Positions 1-9,478 of a DNA stretch of 34,135 nucleotides are shown here, one piece after another. Numbering within the stretch: the first letter of the stretch is position 1; each line of letters begins with the position of its first letter. The DNA is from Rhodobacterales bacterium (GTDB lineage: Bacteria > Pseudomonadota > Alphaproteobacteria > Rhodobacterales > Rhodobacteraceae): contig JAPLPF010000133.1 in assembly GCA_026400325.1 (NCBI GenBank), positions 1 through 34,135 of the forward strand, in the 5' to 3' direction. Made by a program: the position numbers and the translations under genes. The notes below the pieces were generated by a model. It searched no databases. It saw nothing but the letters and a program-made list of their open reading frames with translations, and was not told the DNA's origin.

Positions 1-823
<823 letters not shown>

Positions 824-838
824 GCGGGTCGACATCGA

Positions 839-872
839 AAGGCACCGGGCGGACAGACCCGGTGCCTTTTTC
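839..872 (+). terminator. Rho-independent terminator after ctaD
   Basis: An 11-bp perfect stem (839-849 with 858-868, core GGCACCGGG/CCCGGTGCC) has an 8-base loop and runs into a T-rich tract. It lies 15 bases after the ctaD stop codon, consistent with ctaD ending its own transcript. Confidence 0.85.
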
Positions 873-898
873 CATTTCTGGCTGTGGGAGTGTCCTTC

Positions 899-1849
899 AT
901 GCGGGTGGCCCTGTTTCTGCTCTCGCTCGTCGCGCTCACCCTTGCCGGGTATCTGGTGATCGGTGGCTGGTTCCTCGCCCTTTCGGCGGCTGACGTCCTG
1001 CGGGTCGGCGCGAGTGCCACTGCGCAGCGGGAAAGCGTGCCGCAGACCGACCCGCTGACCATCGGCTATCGCGGCAATCCGATGCAGGCGCTGAACCTGC
1101 CCTTCACAATCAAGCCGATCCAGACGCCGCTTGGTCCTGCCGAGGCCTGGCTTGTCCCCGCCACCGGGGCGGAAACCGGGCGGGCCATCTTTGTCCACGG
1201 GATCGCTGGTCTGCGGGAAGATGGCTACCGCCAGCTTGTCACTCTGCACGAAGCCGGCTGGTCGGTTCTTCTCATCGGGTATCGCAACGATCTCCAGGCC
1301 CCCTCAGCACCCGGAAACTACTATGGAATGGGCCTTCTGGAATGGCCCGACCTTGAAGCCGCGGTCGCCGCGTTCTCGCCCGGGCCAGACGGTCTTGACA
1401 TTCTGATCTCGGCAGACTCGATGGGCAGCGCGATCCTTGGCCAGTTCCTGGCACAAAGCGACCTCGCCGACCGGGTGGGATCAGTTGTGCTTGACAGCCC
1501 GGCACTCAGCTTTTCCGCAGTCGTGGACCATCTCGCCAACCAGGGCGGCGGACCCTTGCCGGCCGGCCGGGCCTGGGTAGCACTTCACCTTTTGCCACGC
1601 TTGACCGGTCTGCCGCTGGATGAGGCCGAGGTGGCCAATGCTTTTGTCACCTTCCCCGGCCCGCTTTTCATTGCGCAGGGGTCGGACGACAGGACGACGC
1701 CGATTGGCCCTTCGCAAGCCATGGCAGCGGCAAGGACCGGCAGCACAGCAACGCTTTGGACAAAGGCAGGCCATCTCATGTCCTACAGCGAAGACCCCGG
1801 GGCCTATCGCGCTGCCTTTGGCAAGTTCCTGAGTGGTCTCGGCTCCTGA
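899..1849 (+). CDS. Alpha/beta hydrolase family protein
   Basis: A 316-residue protein of the alpha/beta hydrolase fold; the substrate is unknown. The N-terminus is a single hydrophobic segment (VALFLLSLVALTLAGYLV), so it is probably membrane-anchored with the enzyme outside the cytoplasm. Fold landmarks are an oxyanion strand IFVHGIAG, a nucleophile elbow SADSMGSA (Ser in place of the Ser of GxSxG, with Ala and Asp before it), a late acidic strand FIAQGSDDRTTP and a final AGHLMSY that supplies the catalytic His. I chose ATG 899 over the in-frame GTG at 884 because GGGAG lies 8 bases before it. The gene follows the ctaD terminator and is probably transcribed separately. Confidence 0.75.
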   Translation: MRVALFLLSLVALTLAGYLVIGGWFLALSAADVLRVGASATAQRESVPQTDPLTIGYRGNPMQALNLPFTIKPIQTPLGPAEAWLVPATGAETGRAIFVHGIAGLREDGYRQLVTLHEAGWSVLLIGYRNDLQAPSAPGNYYGMGLLEWPDLEAAVAAFSPGPDGLDILISADSMGSAILGQFLAQSDLADRVGSVVLDSPALSFSAVVDHLANQGGGPLPAGRAWVALHLLPRLTGLPLDEAEVANAFVTFPGPLFIAQGSDDRTTPIGPSQAMAAARTGSTATLWTKAGHLMSYSEDPGAYRAAFGKFLSGLGS

Positions 1850-1910
1850 ACACCGCCGTCTGCGACAGGCGGTCGCTTTTCTTTCCCCGGCAATGCCATA
1901 TGCTTGTGCC

Positions 1911-2393
1911 ATGCCGTATGAATGGTTGCCTTCCGACGAAAACGAGCACCGGCTGCACGCCTGGCCGCATCGATCGCTGACCCAGCGTGGCTTTGTGTGG
2001 TTTGTGGGCCTGACGGCGGCTCTCATCGCCTTGCCGCTTCTTGCCATTCTTGGCAGCCCGGTGGTCTGGATTCTGATGCCGTTCCTGCTGGCGGCGATTG
2101 CCGGGATCTGGCTGGCCCTGCGCAAGAATGGACGCGACCGCGACATCCTTGAGGATCTGCGTCTGGAGCCTGGCAAGGCGACGCTGACCCGACACGGACC
2201 TAAAGTCCGGCGTGACTGGGTTGCCAACATGCACTGGCTGCGCGTGACGCTGCATGAAACCGGCGGGCCGGTGCCCAACTATCTGACCCTGAAGGGCGAA
2301 AACCGCGAAGTCGAGCTGGGCGCCTTTCTGTCCGAAGAAGAACGGATAGACCTTTACCGAGAGCTTTCTGCCCGCATCGCCCTGATGAAATAG
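1911..2393 (+). CDS. DUF2244 domain-containing membrane protein
   Basis: A 160-residue protein that I recognise as DUF2244, a family of small integral membrane proteins common in alphaproteobacteria and without a known function. The order is a short cytoplasmic start (MPYEWLPSDENEHRL), a pair of transmembrane helices (GFVWFVGLTAALIALPLL and the following WILMPFLLAAIAGIWLAL) and a soluble tail with the conserved-looking RRDWVANMHWLRV and a C-terminal SEEERIDLYREL. Start choice is uncertain: ATG 1911 gives the family-like N-terminus, ATG 1893 would add six residues, and neither has a clear ribosome binding site. It ends 37 bases before the convergent yqeY. Confidence 0.7.
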   Translation: MPYEWLPSDENEHRLHAWPHRSLTQRGFVWFVGLTAALIALPLLAILGSPVVWILMPFLLAAIAGIWLALRKNGRDRDILEDLRLEPGKATLTRHGPKVRRDWVANMHWLRVTLHETGGPVPNYLTLKGENREVELGAFLSEEERIDLYRELSARIALMK

Positions 2394-2430
2394 GCAAAGC
2401 TGGCGGCCAGAAGCGAAGCGGCAGACCGGG

Positions 2431-2889
2431 TTAGCCCAGCCGCGCCTTGACCAGCGCGCCGACCGCTCCGAAATCCATCTGGCCAGTGTAACGGCCTTTC
2501 AGCGCGGCCATCACCTTGCCCACATCGCGAATGGTCGCCGCCCCGGTTTCAGCGACGGCCGCATCAAGGGCGGCGGCGATTTCCTCGGTCGAAAGCTGGC
2601 GCGGCAGAAACTCCTGGATCACCCCGATCTCGGCCAGTTCCTTTTCGGCCAGTTCCAGACGCCCGCCCTCCTCATAGGCCTTCGCCGATTCCAGGCGTTG
2701 CTTGACCATCTTGCCCATGATCTGCAGGATTTCCGGCTCACCCACTTCGCCAGGGCCATCCTCGCCACGCAGGGCAATCTCGCGGTCCTTGATCGCTGCG
2801 TTGATCAGGCGAAGCGTTGAAAGGCGATCGGCCTCTCTGGCTTTCATGGCCTCCTTGAGGGCCGTCTGCAGACGGTCACGCAAAAGCAT
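2431..2889 (-). CDS. yqeY: GatB/YqeY domain-containing protein
   Basis: A 152-residue protein of the YqeY family, which shares the C-terminal tail domain of the GatB amidotransferase subunit. The family binds tRNA-like substrates in GatB, but the role of stand-alone YqeY is not established. The protein is nearly all helical (RLQTALKEAMKAREADRL near the start, EILQIMGKMVKQRLESAKAY in the middle) and ends in the YqeY-type DVGKVMAALKGRYTGQMDF. Full length for the family. It is divergent from carA with 178 bases between the starts. An AGGAT lies 12 bases before the ATG. The yqeY/carA pairing is usual in this order. Confidence 0.9.
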   Translation of the reverse strand: MLLRDRLQTALKEAMKAREADRLSTLRLINAAIKDREIALRGEDGPGEVGEPEILQIMGKMVKQRLESAKAYEEGGRLELAEKELAEIGVIQEFLPRQLSTEEIAAALDAAVAETGAATIRDVGKVMAALKGRYTGQMDFGAVGALVKARLG

Positions 2890-3067
2890 GGTTCGGTATC
2901 CTGTTGGTTTCCCCAGTTTGCCACCTTACCGGGATCACGGACAAACCGCAATCAGGACCGATTTTGTCAAGCCATTGATAGAATTTGGAAATCCTTTTCT
3001 TTCCTGGGCTTGACCCTTGCCCCCCCTGCCCGTAGGTTCCGGCCAATCTGCCGATAGGAGAGTCGCC

Positions 3068-4222
3068 ATGCCCGCCCCGCGCGATGCTACCGCTTGCCTC
3101 GCTCTGGCGGATGGCACGCTCTTTTATGGCCGCGGCTTCGGCGCCACGGGCGAGACGGTGGCAGAACTTGTCTTCAACACCGCCATGACCGGCTATCAGG
3201 AGATCATGACCGACCCGTCCTATGCAGGACAGGTCGTGACCTTCACCTTTCCCCATGTCGGCAATGTGGGCGTGACACCCGAAGATGACGAGACGGCCAT
3301 CCCCTCTGCCGCCGGGATGGTGGTGAAGTGGGACCCGACCGAACCGTCGAACTGGCGCGCGACCGGCGATCTGACCGCCTGGCTGTCAAGGATCGGCCGC
3401 ATCGGCATGGGATCGGTCGACACCCGTCGCCTGACGCGGGCCATCCGCCAGCAGGGCGCTCCACATGTGGCTCTGGCCCATGATCCCGAGGGGCGCTTCG
3501 ACATCGAGCGTCTTGTCGCGAAGGCCCGCGCCTGGAAAGGGCTGGTCGGCCTTGATCTGGCCAAGGACGTGACCTGCGCCCAAAGCTACCGCTGGGACGA
3601 AATGCGTTGGGCCTGGCCCGAGGGGTATGTCCGCCGGACCGGCCCGGGCCTGCGCGTTGTCGCCATCGACTACGGGGCCAAGCGCAACATCCTGCGCTGT
3701 CTGGCGTCTGTCGGTTGCGAAGTCACGGTTCTGCCTGCCTCGGCCACGGCAGAGGACGTTCTGGCCCTGAACCCCGATGGGGTGTTCCTGTCGAACGGGC
3801 CAGGCGACCCGGCGGCCACTGGTGCCTATGCCGTGCCGATGATCCAGGGCGTGCTGGCGCGCGACCTGCCCTTGTTCGGCATCTGCCTTGGGCATCAGAT
3901 GCTTGCGCTGGCTCTGGGGGCCAAGACGCGCAAGATGAACCACGGCCACCACGGCGCGAACCATCCGGTCAAGGACCTGACCACTGGCAAGGTCGAGATT
4001 ACCAGCATGAACCACGGCTTCACTGTGGACGCAGACACCCTGCCCAAGGGCGTCAGTGAAACGCATGTCAGCCTCTTTGATGGCACGAACTGCGGCATCG
4101 CGGTTGATGGCAAGCCAGTGTTTTCGGTCCAGTACCATCCCGAGGCCTCGCCAGGGCCGCAGGACAGCTTCTACCTCTTCGAACGCTTCGCCCAGGCGAT
4201 GCACTCCCGCCGCGCGGCCTGA
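3068..4222 (+). CDS. carA: Carbamoyl-phosphate synthase small (glutaminase) subunit
   Basis: The 384-residue glutamine amidotransferase subunit of carbamoyl-phosphate synthetase, which releases ammonia from glutamine for CarB in arginine and pyrimidine synthesis. The N-terminal domain (FNTAMTGYQEIMTDPSYAGQ) is followed by a class I amidotransferase domain. The nucleophile Cys is in LFGICLGHQML, the His and Glu of the triad in SVQYHPEASPGP, and the oxyanion loop in LSNGPGDP. ATG 3068 was chosen because AGGAG lies 7 bases upstream and the protein starts like other CarA proteins; an upstream in-frame extension to 3017 has no support. CarB is not in the window, so the two subunits are not in one operon here. 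Confidence 0.97.
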   Translation: MPAPRDATACLALADGTLFYGRGFGATGETVAELVFNTAMTGYQEIMTDPSYAGQVVTFTFPHVGNVGVTPEDDETAIPSAAGMVVKWDPTEPSNWRATGDLTAWLSRIGRIGMGSVDTRRLTRAIRQQGAPHVALAHDPEGRFDIERLVAKARAWKGLVGLDLAKDVTCAQSYRWDEMRWAWPEGYVRRTGPGLRVVAIDYGAKRNILRCLASVGCEVTVLPASATAEDVLALNPDGVFLSNGPGDPAATGAYAVPMIQGVLARDLPLFGICLGHQMLALALGAKTRKMNHGHHGANHPVKDLTTGKVEITSMNHGFTVDADTLPKGVSETHVSLFDGTNCGIAVDGKPVFSVQYHPEASPGPQDSFYLFERFAQAMHSRRAA

Positions 4223-4297
4223 TCCGGGTCTCAAGGCGCATTAACGACCTGTTAACTGACCGGGCGCAACGTGGGCCTTGGCGTTTGGCAGGGTCGG

Positions 4298-6166
4298 ATG
4301 GGACAGGAACAGCACAGGTTTGACGTAAAGGCAGGCGTCGCACCACCCTTGCCACGCGGCGGGCCGGTCGCGGCCCGCCTGCTGCGCAACGGCACTGTGT
4401 CGTCGGATGATATCCTGCGCGTGCTTGCCGATCGCGGGCGCGAATCCGGCCGGCTGGAGGATGTCCTTCTTGCACGCGGGCTGGTAGAGGAACCTGCGCT
4501 CCGCCTGGCCGAGGCGCAAGCCTGGGGTATTCGTCAGATCGACATTTCCAGCCTGCCGCCTGACCCCCGTCTCATCGACGCGGTCGGCGCGACCGAATGT
4601 TTGCATCATAGCCTGGTTCCGTGGCGCAGGGTGGGCGATGTGACCGTTGTGGCCCTGTCGCGGCCAGAGGAATTTCACCTTGTTCGCCCGATGCTTGAGG
4701 CCCGGCTTGGCCCGATCTGTGCGGGGCTTGCCCCCTCCCGGGCAGTGGCAGCGGCGGTCCATGCGCAGCATGGCCCCGGCCTTGCCAGACTGGCCGAGAA
4801 CCGGGTCCCTCTGGCGGAAAGCTGCCGCAACTGGCCCAGGCTGCACCGTGCGCCCCGGGTGCTTTCGGCTTTGGCACTTGCCTTGACGGCGGTTATTGCC
4901 GCCCCGCTGGCCAGCGGCCTTGCTGTTCTGGGCTTTGCCGTCCTGTCGCTTGCCCTCCTTGTCGGGTTGAAATTTGCCGCGATGATCGCCGCGCTGCGGT
5001 TGCCGGCTGTCGGGGATCCTTCCCCTGGGGATGGGATGGACCCAACGGTCTCGGTCATCGTCGCCTTGTACCGGGAAAGCGACATTGCCGGCCGCCTGGT
5101 TCGCCGCCTTGCCCGTCTCGACTATGCCGAGAACCGGCTTGACGTCATACTTGCGGTCGAGGCCGGGGACCTGTTGACCCAGGATGCTTTGGCAAGGTCC
5201 CGGCTTCCGCCCTGGATGCGGATCATCATCGTCCCCGAAGGCCAGGTAAAGACCAAGCCGCGCGCGCTGAATCACGCGCTTCACTATGCCCGGGGCACGA
5301 TCATCGGGGTCTATGACGCCGAGGATGCGCCGGAACCGGATCAGATCCGCAAAGTGGTGGCCCGGTTCCGCCGATCCGGGCCGGAAGTTGCCTGCCTTCA
5401 GGGGGTGCTGGACTATTACAATCCACGAACGAACTGGCTAAGCCGCTGTTTTACAGTCGAATATGCTGGTTGGTTCAGGCTGATCCTGCCCGGCATCGCC
5501 CGACTTGGCCTTGTGGTACCGCTGGGCGGGACGACGCTGTTCTTTCGCCGCAACGCGCTGGATACCTTGGGCGGATGGGATGCGCATAACGTGACCGAGG
5601 ACGCCGATCTGGGCATCCGCCTTGTGCGGCACGGCTATCGTACGGAACTGATCGACACCGTGACCATGGAAGAGGCGAACTGTCGCCCGCTGCCCTGGAT
5701 CAAGCAACGCTCGCGCTGGATCAAGGGCTACATGATGACCTGGGCCGTCCACATGCGCAGCCCGCGCCTTCTGTGGCGGCAACTCGGGGCACGGGCCTTC
5801 ATCGGATTTCAGGTCATGTTTCTTGGCACCATCGCGCAATTCCTGCTTGCGCCGATCTTGTGGTCCTTCTTGCTTGTGCCCTTCGGCTTTTCCCACCCGC
5901 TATTCGAGGCCCTGCCGCCGGCCCTTGTGTGGACCATCACCGTAGTGTTTGCGCTGTCTGAACTGGCGAACCTGACGATCGGAATCATCGGCTTGCGTCG
6001 CACCGGGCATGGCCTGAGCCTGTGGTGGGTGCCGACGATGAAGCTTTACTTTCCGCTGGCCTCGATCGCCGGATACAAGGCGCTGATCGAACTCGTGACC
6101 CGGCCGTTCTATTGGGACAAGACCACGCATGGTCTTTTCGACAAAGGGCCGGACAGCAAGGAGTGA
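4298..6166 (+). CDS. Membrane glycosyltransferase family 2 with MshEN-like N-terminal domain
   Basis: About 622 residues. Residues about 15-90 resemble the type II secretion GspE/MshE N-terminal domain (GRLEDVLLARGLVEEPALRL). Two or three membrane helices follow (ALALALTAVIAAPLASGLAV), then a GT2 catalytic domain. It has PTVSVIVALYRESD, a DAED metal site (VYDAEDAPEPDQ), the acceptor motif EDADLGIRLVRHGY and QRSRWIKGYMMTW, a QxxRW-type motif of processive synthases. A membrane bundle closes the protein. This arrangement fits an exopolysaccharide or beta-glucan synthase; the product is not predictable. Start is uncertain between ATG 4298 (weak AGGG) and GTG 4271. It stands alone, starting 75 bases after carA. 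Confidence 0.85.
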   Translation: MGQEQHRFDVKAGVAPPLPRGGPVAARLLRNGTVSSDDILRVLADRGRESGRLEDVLLARGLVEEPALRLAEAQAWGIRQIDISSLPPDPRLIDAVGATECLHHSLVPWRRVGDVTVVALSRPEEFHLVRPMLEARLGPICAGLAPSRAVAAAVHAQHGPGLARLAENRVPLAESCRNWPRLHRAPRVLSALALALTAVIAAPLASGLAVLGFAVLSLALLVGLKFAAMIAALRLPAVGDPSPGDGMDPTVSVIVALYRESDIAGRLVRRLARLDYAENRLDVILAVEAGDLLTQDALARSRLPPWMRIIIVPEGQVKTKPRALNHALHYARGTIIGVYDAEDAPEPDQIRKVVARFRRSGPEVACLQGVLDYYNPRTNWLSRCFTVEYAGWFRLILPGIARLGLVVPLGGTTLFFRRNALDTLGGWDAHNVTEDADLGIRLVRHGYRTELIDTVTMEEANCRPLPWIKQRSRWIKGYMMTWAVHMRSPRLLWRQLGARAFIGFQVMFLGTIAQFLLAPILWSFLLVPFGFSHPLFEALPPALVWTITVVFALSELANLTIGIIGLRRTGHGLSLWWVPTMKLYFPLASIAGYKALIELVTRPFYWDKTTHGLFDKGPDSKE

Positions 6167-6182
6167 TCGCGCTGCCCAACCA

Positions 6183-6215
6183 GCGGAAGGCGACGCGCCG
6201 GACAGGCCCTTCCGC
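6183..6215. terminator. Inverted repeat between convergent genes, possible terminator
   Basis: GCGGAAGG at 6183-6190 is perfectly repeated in inverse at 6208-6215, with a 17-base loop. It sits between the stop of the glycosyltransferase and the stop of the convergent GntR gene. There is no T-tract on either side, so it may only stall transcription or be a Rho-dependent end. Confidence 0.4.
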
Positions 6216-6218
6216 GCC

Positions 6219-6854
6219 TCAACGCAACCGCAACTCGCCCGCCTCTACCCGCAGCCGCGTCTCAAAGGCACGGCTGATATGTGTTTTCAACGCCTGGTAT
6301 GCCGCTTCACCATCACCAGCCTCGATTGCCGCGACGATCTGCTCATGCTCTTCCAGCGCCACCTCGTCGCGCCCCTGGGCCGCGAATGAGGTATTGGCCA
6401 TCAGCGCCATGCTGCGATGCACAAGGTCAAGCTGCTTGACCAGGAAACGGTTGTGGCCAGCCAGGTGGATCTGCTTGTGAAACCGCTTGTTCGCCCGGGA
6501 CAGGGCGCGCGGGTCGCCCCCCAGCAAGGTCCGATCCTCGGCCACCATGCTGCGCAGCACCCGCACCTCTTCCGGCGTTGCGTGTCGCGCGGCAAGACGG
6601 GCGGCAAGACACTCAAGTTCGGTGCGCACCGCGCAAAGCTCGGCCAGCTGGTTGTGGTCAAGCGAGGCCACGATCAGACTGCGCCCTTCCCGCATCAGCA
6701 TCGCCTGCGTCTCAAGTCGCTGCAGTGCCTCGCGCACAGGCGTGCGACTGACACCCAGCCGTTCCGCCAGTTCGCTTTCCACCAGCCGGTCCCCGGGTTT
6801 GTATAGCCCGGCTTCGATGGCTTCGAGGATCAGGGTATAGGCATCCTTTTGCAC
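6219..6854 (-). CDS. GntR family transcriptional regulator, FCD (FadR) subfamily
   Basis: A 211-residue DNA-binding regulator. A GntR winged helix-turn-helix is seen at residues about 5-75 (ELAERLGVSRTPVREALQRL). An all-helical FCD ligand-binding domain fills the rest, with the His-bearing helices expected to hold a metal (NKRFHKQIHLAGHNRFL, later ALKTHISRAFE). Such regulators usually respond to a carboxylic acid and control a catabolic or transport operon, but no such operon is adjacent. The start is GTG 6854, supported by AAAGG about 9 bases before it; no ATG in frame fits better. It is divergent from the HAD phosphatase gene, with 98 bases between. Confidence 0.88.
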   Translation of the reverse strand: MQKDAYTLILEAIEAGLYKPGDRLVESELAERLGVSRTPVREALQRLETQAMLMREGRSLIVASLDHNQLAELCAVRTELECLAARLAARHATPEEVRVLRSMVAEDRTLLGGDPRALSRANKRFHKQIHLAGHNRFLVKQLDLVHRSMALMANTSFAAQGRDEVALEEHEQIVAAIEAGDGEAAYQALKTHISRAFETRLRVEAGELRLR

Positions 6855-6952
6855 GGGATCATGCCTTTCAATGCGTTGCGTCGGACCCTACCCCGCGCCA
6901 GCCCCCGCAATCAACCCTTCCAAAACCGGCATTCAGGGACTAGACCGACCTC

Positions 6953-7600
6953 ATGCCAAATCCTGATTTCTCGCAGGTCACAACCTGGGTCTTTGACCTC
7001 GACAACACGCTATACCCGCCGCACATGCGGCTTTTTGACCAGATCGAAGTGAAGATGACCGATTGGGTCATGCGCGCCCTTCAGGTTGACCGGGCGCGGG
7101 CCGACCATCTGCGCGCCCATTACTGGCAGACCTACGGCACCACCCTGGCCGGCCTGATGTCCGAGCATGACGTCGACCCCGGCCCCTATCTGACGGATGT
7201 GCACGACATCGACTTTTCGGTTCTTGCCCCCGATCCCGACCTTGCGGGCGCGCTGGCAGCCTTGCCGGGGCGCAAGATCGTCTTTACCAACGCCTGCGCC
7301 CCTTACGCAGAAAAGGTGCTTTCGGCGCGGGGATTTGCGGGCCTTTTCGATGCTGTCTACGGTGTCGAGCATGCGGCCTTCCACCCCAAGCCGCACGCCC
7401 GCGCCTTCGAAACCGTCTTCGCCCTTGACGGGGTGTCGCCGGCCCGGGCGGCGATGTTCGAAGATGACCCCCGCAACCTCGCGGTGCCGCATGACCTTGG
7501 GATGCGGACCGTTCACGTGGCACCGATCCCGGCGCCCGCGCCGCACATCCACCACCACACCGATGACCTGGCCGGGTTCCTGCAACGCCTGACCCGGTGA
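6953..7600 (+). CDS. HAD superfamily pyrimidine 5'-nucleotidase
   Basis: A 215-residue HAD-fold phosphatase of the SDT1/pyrimidine 5'-nucleotidase type, predicted to dephosphorylate nucleoside monophosphates in the cytoplasm. Motif I is FDLDNTLYP with both catalytic Asp residues, motif II is in KIVFTNACAPYA, the Lys of motif III is in AAFHPKPHARAFE, and motif IV is MFEDDPRNL. The FDLDNTLYP form and the following small helical cap are typical of this subgroup. ATG 6953 is the natural start although only a weak Shine-Dalgarno sequence precedes it. A small membrane protein follows after 71 bases. Confidence 0.85.
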   Translation: MPNPDFSQVTTWVFDLDNTLYPPHMRLFDQIEVKMTDWVMRALQVDRARADHLRAHYWQTYGTTLAGLMSEHDVDPGPYLTDVHDIDFSVLAPDPDLAGALAALPGRKIVFTNACAPYAEKVLSARGFAGLFDAVYGVEHAAFHPKPHARAFETVFALDGVSPARAAMFEDDPRNLAVPHDLGMRTVHVAPIPAPAPHIHHHTDDLAGFLQRLTR

Positions 7601-7671
7601 CCAAACGTCACAGGTCCTTATTCCGCGCCGTCCCGGCCCTAACTCTGGCAAAACTCATAGGGAGTATCCGA

Positions 7672-7926
7672 ATGACTGCGCAAGCCATCAACGCCCCCTC
7701 ACCCGTCCGCAGCCCGGTGTCGCGGTTCTTTCGTGCCTTGCCCGTCCTAGGTCGCGTGATCCGCGACATAGAGCGGGACATCGACACGGTCTTCTACTTT
7801 CTGGTCATCGCGGTGACAGCCCTGGTTCTTGCGGTGCAGGCCTGGGGTCTTGCGGCCCTGGTCGTGACGGCAGTGGCTTTGGTTCCGGTGATGTTCGTGT
7901 TGCTGATCTGGGTCACGCTGCCCTGA
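7672..7926 (+). CDS. Small membrane protein of unknown function
   Basis: An 84-residue protein I do not recognise. After a Pro/Arg-containing cytoplasmic start (SPVSRFFRALPVLGRVIRD) two close membrane helices are visible, from FYFLVIAVTALVLAVQAWGL to VALVPVMFVLLIWVTLP, with almost no tail. ATG 7672 is chosen because GGGAG ends 7 bases upstream; the reading frame is open further up to 7597 but without a ribosome binding site. It lies 70 bases before the UbiH-family gene on the same strand and could be in its transcript. No function is proposed. Confidence 0.65.
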   Translation: MTAQAINAPSPVRSPVSRFFRALPVLGRVIRDIERDIDTVFYFLVIAVTALVLAVQAWGLAALVVTAVALVPVMFVLLIWVTLP

Positions 7927-7996
7927 CAGCCTCCGGGACCAGCTGCCCACTGGCCTTCGCCCGCTGCCAGCCCTATCGTTCCCTGCGGAGGACAAG

Positions 7997-9193
7997 ATGC
8001 GCCAGACGGTCGATATCCTGATTTCCGGCGGCGGGGTCGCCGGGCTGGCTTCAGCCTGCGTGTTCGGCGCGCAGGGTTTTCGTGTGGTCTGCGTCGAGCC
8101 CACCATCCCGGTGACCGAGGCTGAGGCAGATGGTGCAGATCTGCGAACGACAGCCATCCTGCAGCCATCGGTCCGGGTCCTGGCCGATGCGGGCCTGTGG
8201 GCTCGGTTGGCCCCCCATGCCGCAGCTTTGCAAGTGATGCGGATCGTCGATGCCGGTGGTGATGCACCCGTCGCCCGCAAGACCAAGGACTTTGACGCCG
8301 CCGACATTTCCGATGCACCCTTTGGCTGGAACCTGCCCAACTGGCTTTTGCGGCGCGAGATGATGGCCCGGCTGACCGAACTGCCCGACGTCAGCTTTCG
8401 CCCCGGAGTCGGGTTTTCCCGCATGCTGGTGCGCGATGACGCGGCGCTTGTCACCCTGACCGATGGCACCCAGGTTGCAGCGCGTCTGGTGATTGGCGCC
8501 GATGGCCGCAACTCTCCCCTCCGCGAAGCGCTGGGAATCGGCGTCCGCACGTTCCGCTATGGTCAGAAGGCGCTGGCCTTTGCCGTGGCGCACGACCCCG
8601 CCCATGAAAACGTTTCGACCGAGGTGCACCGCTCCGGTGGTCCGTTCACGCTGGTGCCCCTGCCCGACCGCGACGGCACACCCGCCTCGGCCGTGGTCTG
8701 GATGGAGACCGGACCCGAGGTGGACCGCCTGCTTGCCCTGCCCGTCCCCGCCTTCGAGGCCGAGATGACCACCCGCTCGGCCGGAATTCTGGGGCCGTTG
8801 CGGTTGATCAGCCGACGCTCGGTCTGGCCCATCATCAGCCAGATTGCAGACCGGATGTCGGGTAGGCGCTCCGTCCTGATGGCTGAGGCGGCACATGTCG
8901 TGCCACCCATCGGTGCGCAAGGCCTGAACATGAGCCTGGCCGATCTTGACTGCCTTTCGGACCTTGTGGCGCAGCATCGCGACGACCCGGGGGCGCAAAG
9001 CGTCACCGACGGTTACCACCGCAAGCGGCATCTTGACGTGCAGGCCCGGGTCACGGGAATCGACCTTTTGAACCGCGCCTCGATGACGGGGCTTCCGGCC
9101 TTGCGCGACCTTCGGGCAGGGGCACTCGATGCGCTTTATTCTGCAGGACCAGTGCGGAAACTGCTGATGCGCGCCGGACTTGGTGCACAGTAA
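7997..9193 (+). CDS. UbiH/UbiF/COQ6 family FAD-dependent hydroxylase
   Basis: A 398-residue flavoprotein monooxygenase of the family that hydroxylates the ubiquinone ring using FAD, NAD(P)H and O2, at the inner face of the membrane. The dinucleotide-binding fold is at the start (ISGGGVAGLASA), the DG motif is LVIGADGRNSPLRE, and the C-terminal FAD region is EAAHVVPPIGAQGLNMSL. The usual Gly-Asp of the last motif (GDAAH) is Ala-Glu here. Which ring position is modified cannot be read from sequence. GGAGG lies 6 bases before ATG 7997. It appears to be the only quinone-synthesis gene in the window. Confidence 0.87.
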   Translation: MRQTVDILISGGGVAGLASACVFGAQGFRVVCVEPTIPVTEAEADGADLRTTAILQPSVRVLADAGLWARLAPHAAALQVMRIVDAGGDAPVARKTKDFDAADISDAPFGWNLPNWLLRREMMARLTELPDVSFRPGVGFSRMLVRDDAALVTLTDGTQVAARLVIGADGRNSPLREALGIGVRTFRYGQKALAFAVAHDPAHENVSTEVHRSGGPFTLVPLPDRDGTPASAVVWMETGPEVDRLLALPVPAFEAEMTTRSAGILGPLRLISRRSVWPIISQIADRMSGRRSVLMAEAAHVVPPIGAQGLNMSLADLDCLSDLVAQHRDDPGAQSVTDGYHRKRHLDVQARVTGIDLLNRASMTGLPALRDLRAGALDALYSAGPVRKLLMRAGLGAQ

Positions 9194-9478
9194 GGCCTGC
9201 AGGCAACCGACGACCCCGCCTAGAATTGTGCATTTTCGCACAGTGGCGAGGCAACGACACTTTCCGTCGTGAGAGTCCTGAAACATGTGAAGCGCAAACG
9301 TCAGAATCTGCCCTGACGCCGGGGAAATCCACTGTGCGGCAGCGCAAGGCACACAGCTGATCACGTCTTGACGAGGCGCGTTTATCAATCCGTGATTTCA
9401 CATTCTGCCCCCGATGCACAAAATCAGCTTCACCGCCCCACGAAAGGGGTGGGTGAAAACAAATGTAAGGATTACAAT
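9194..9478 (+). other. Non-coding stretch before small secreted protein gene
   Basis: This 285-base gap holds no gene that I can support. Two small structures are visible: TGTGC-loop-GCACA at 9227-9242 and an imperfect stem TTCACC...GGTGAA at about 9430-9457, ending 21 bases before the start codon of the next gene. The AT content rises toward 9479, as expected for a promoter and leader. I see no clear -35/-10 pair. Confidence 0.4.

Noticed and set aside
4241-5284. 347-residue open frame antisense to the glycosyltransferase
   Set aside because: Composition typical of a shadow frame; the glycosyltransferase motifs on the plus strand are decisive.
8051-9388. 445-residue open frame antisense to the UbiH-family gene
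   Set aside because: No domain, no ribosome binding site, and it opposes a well-supported flavoprotein gene.
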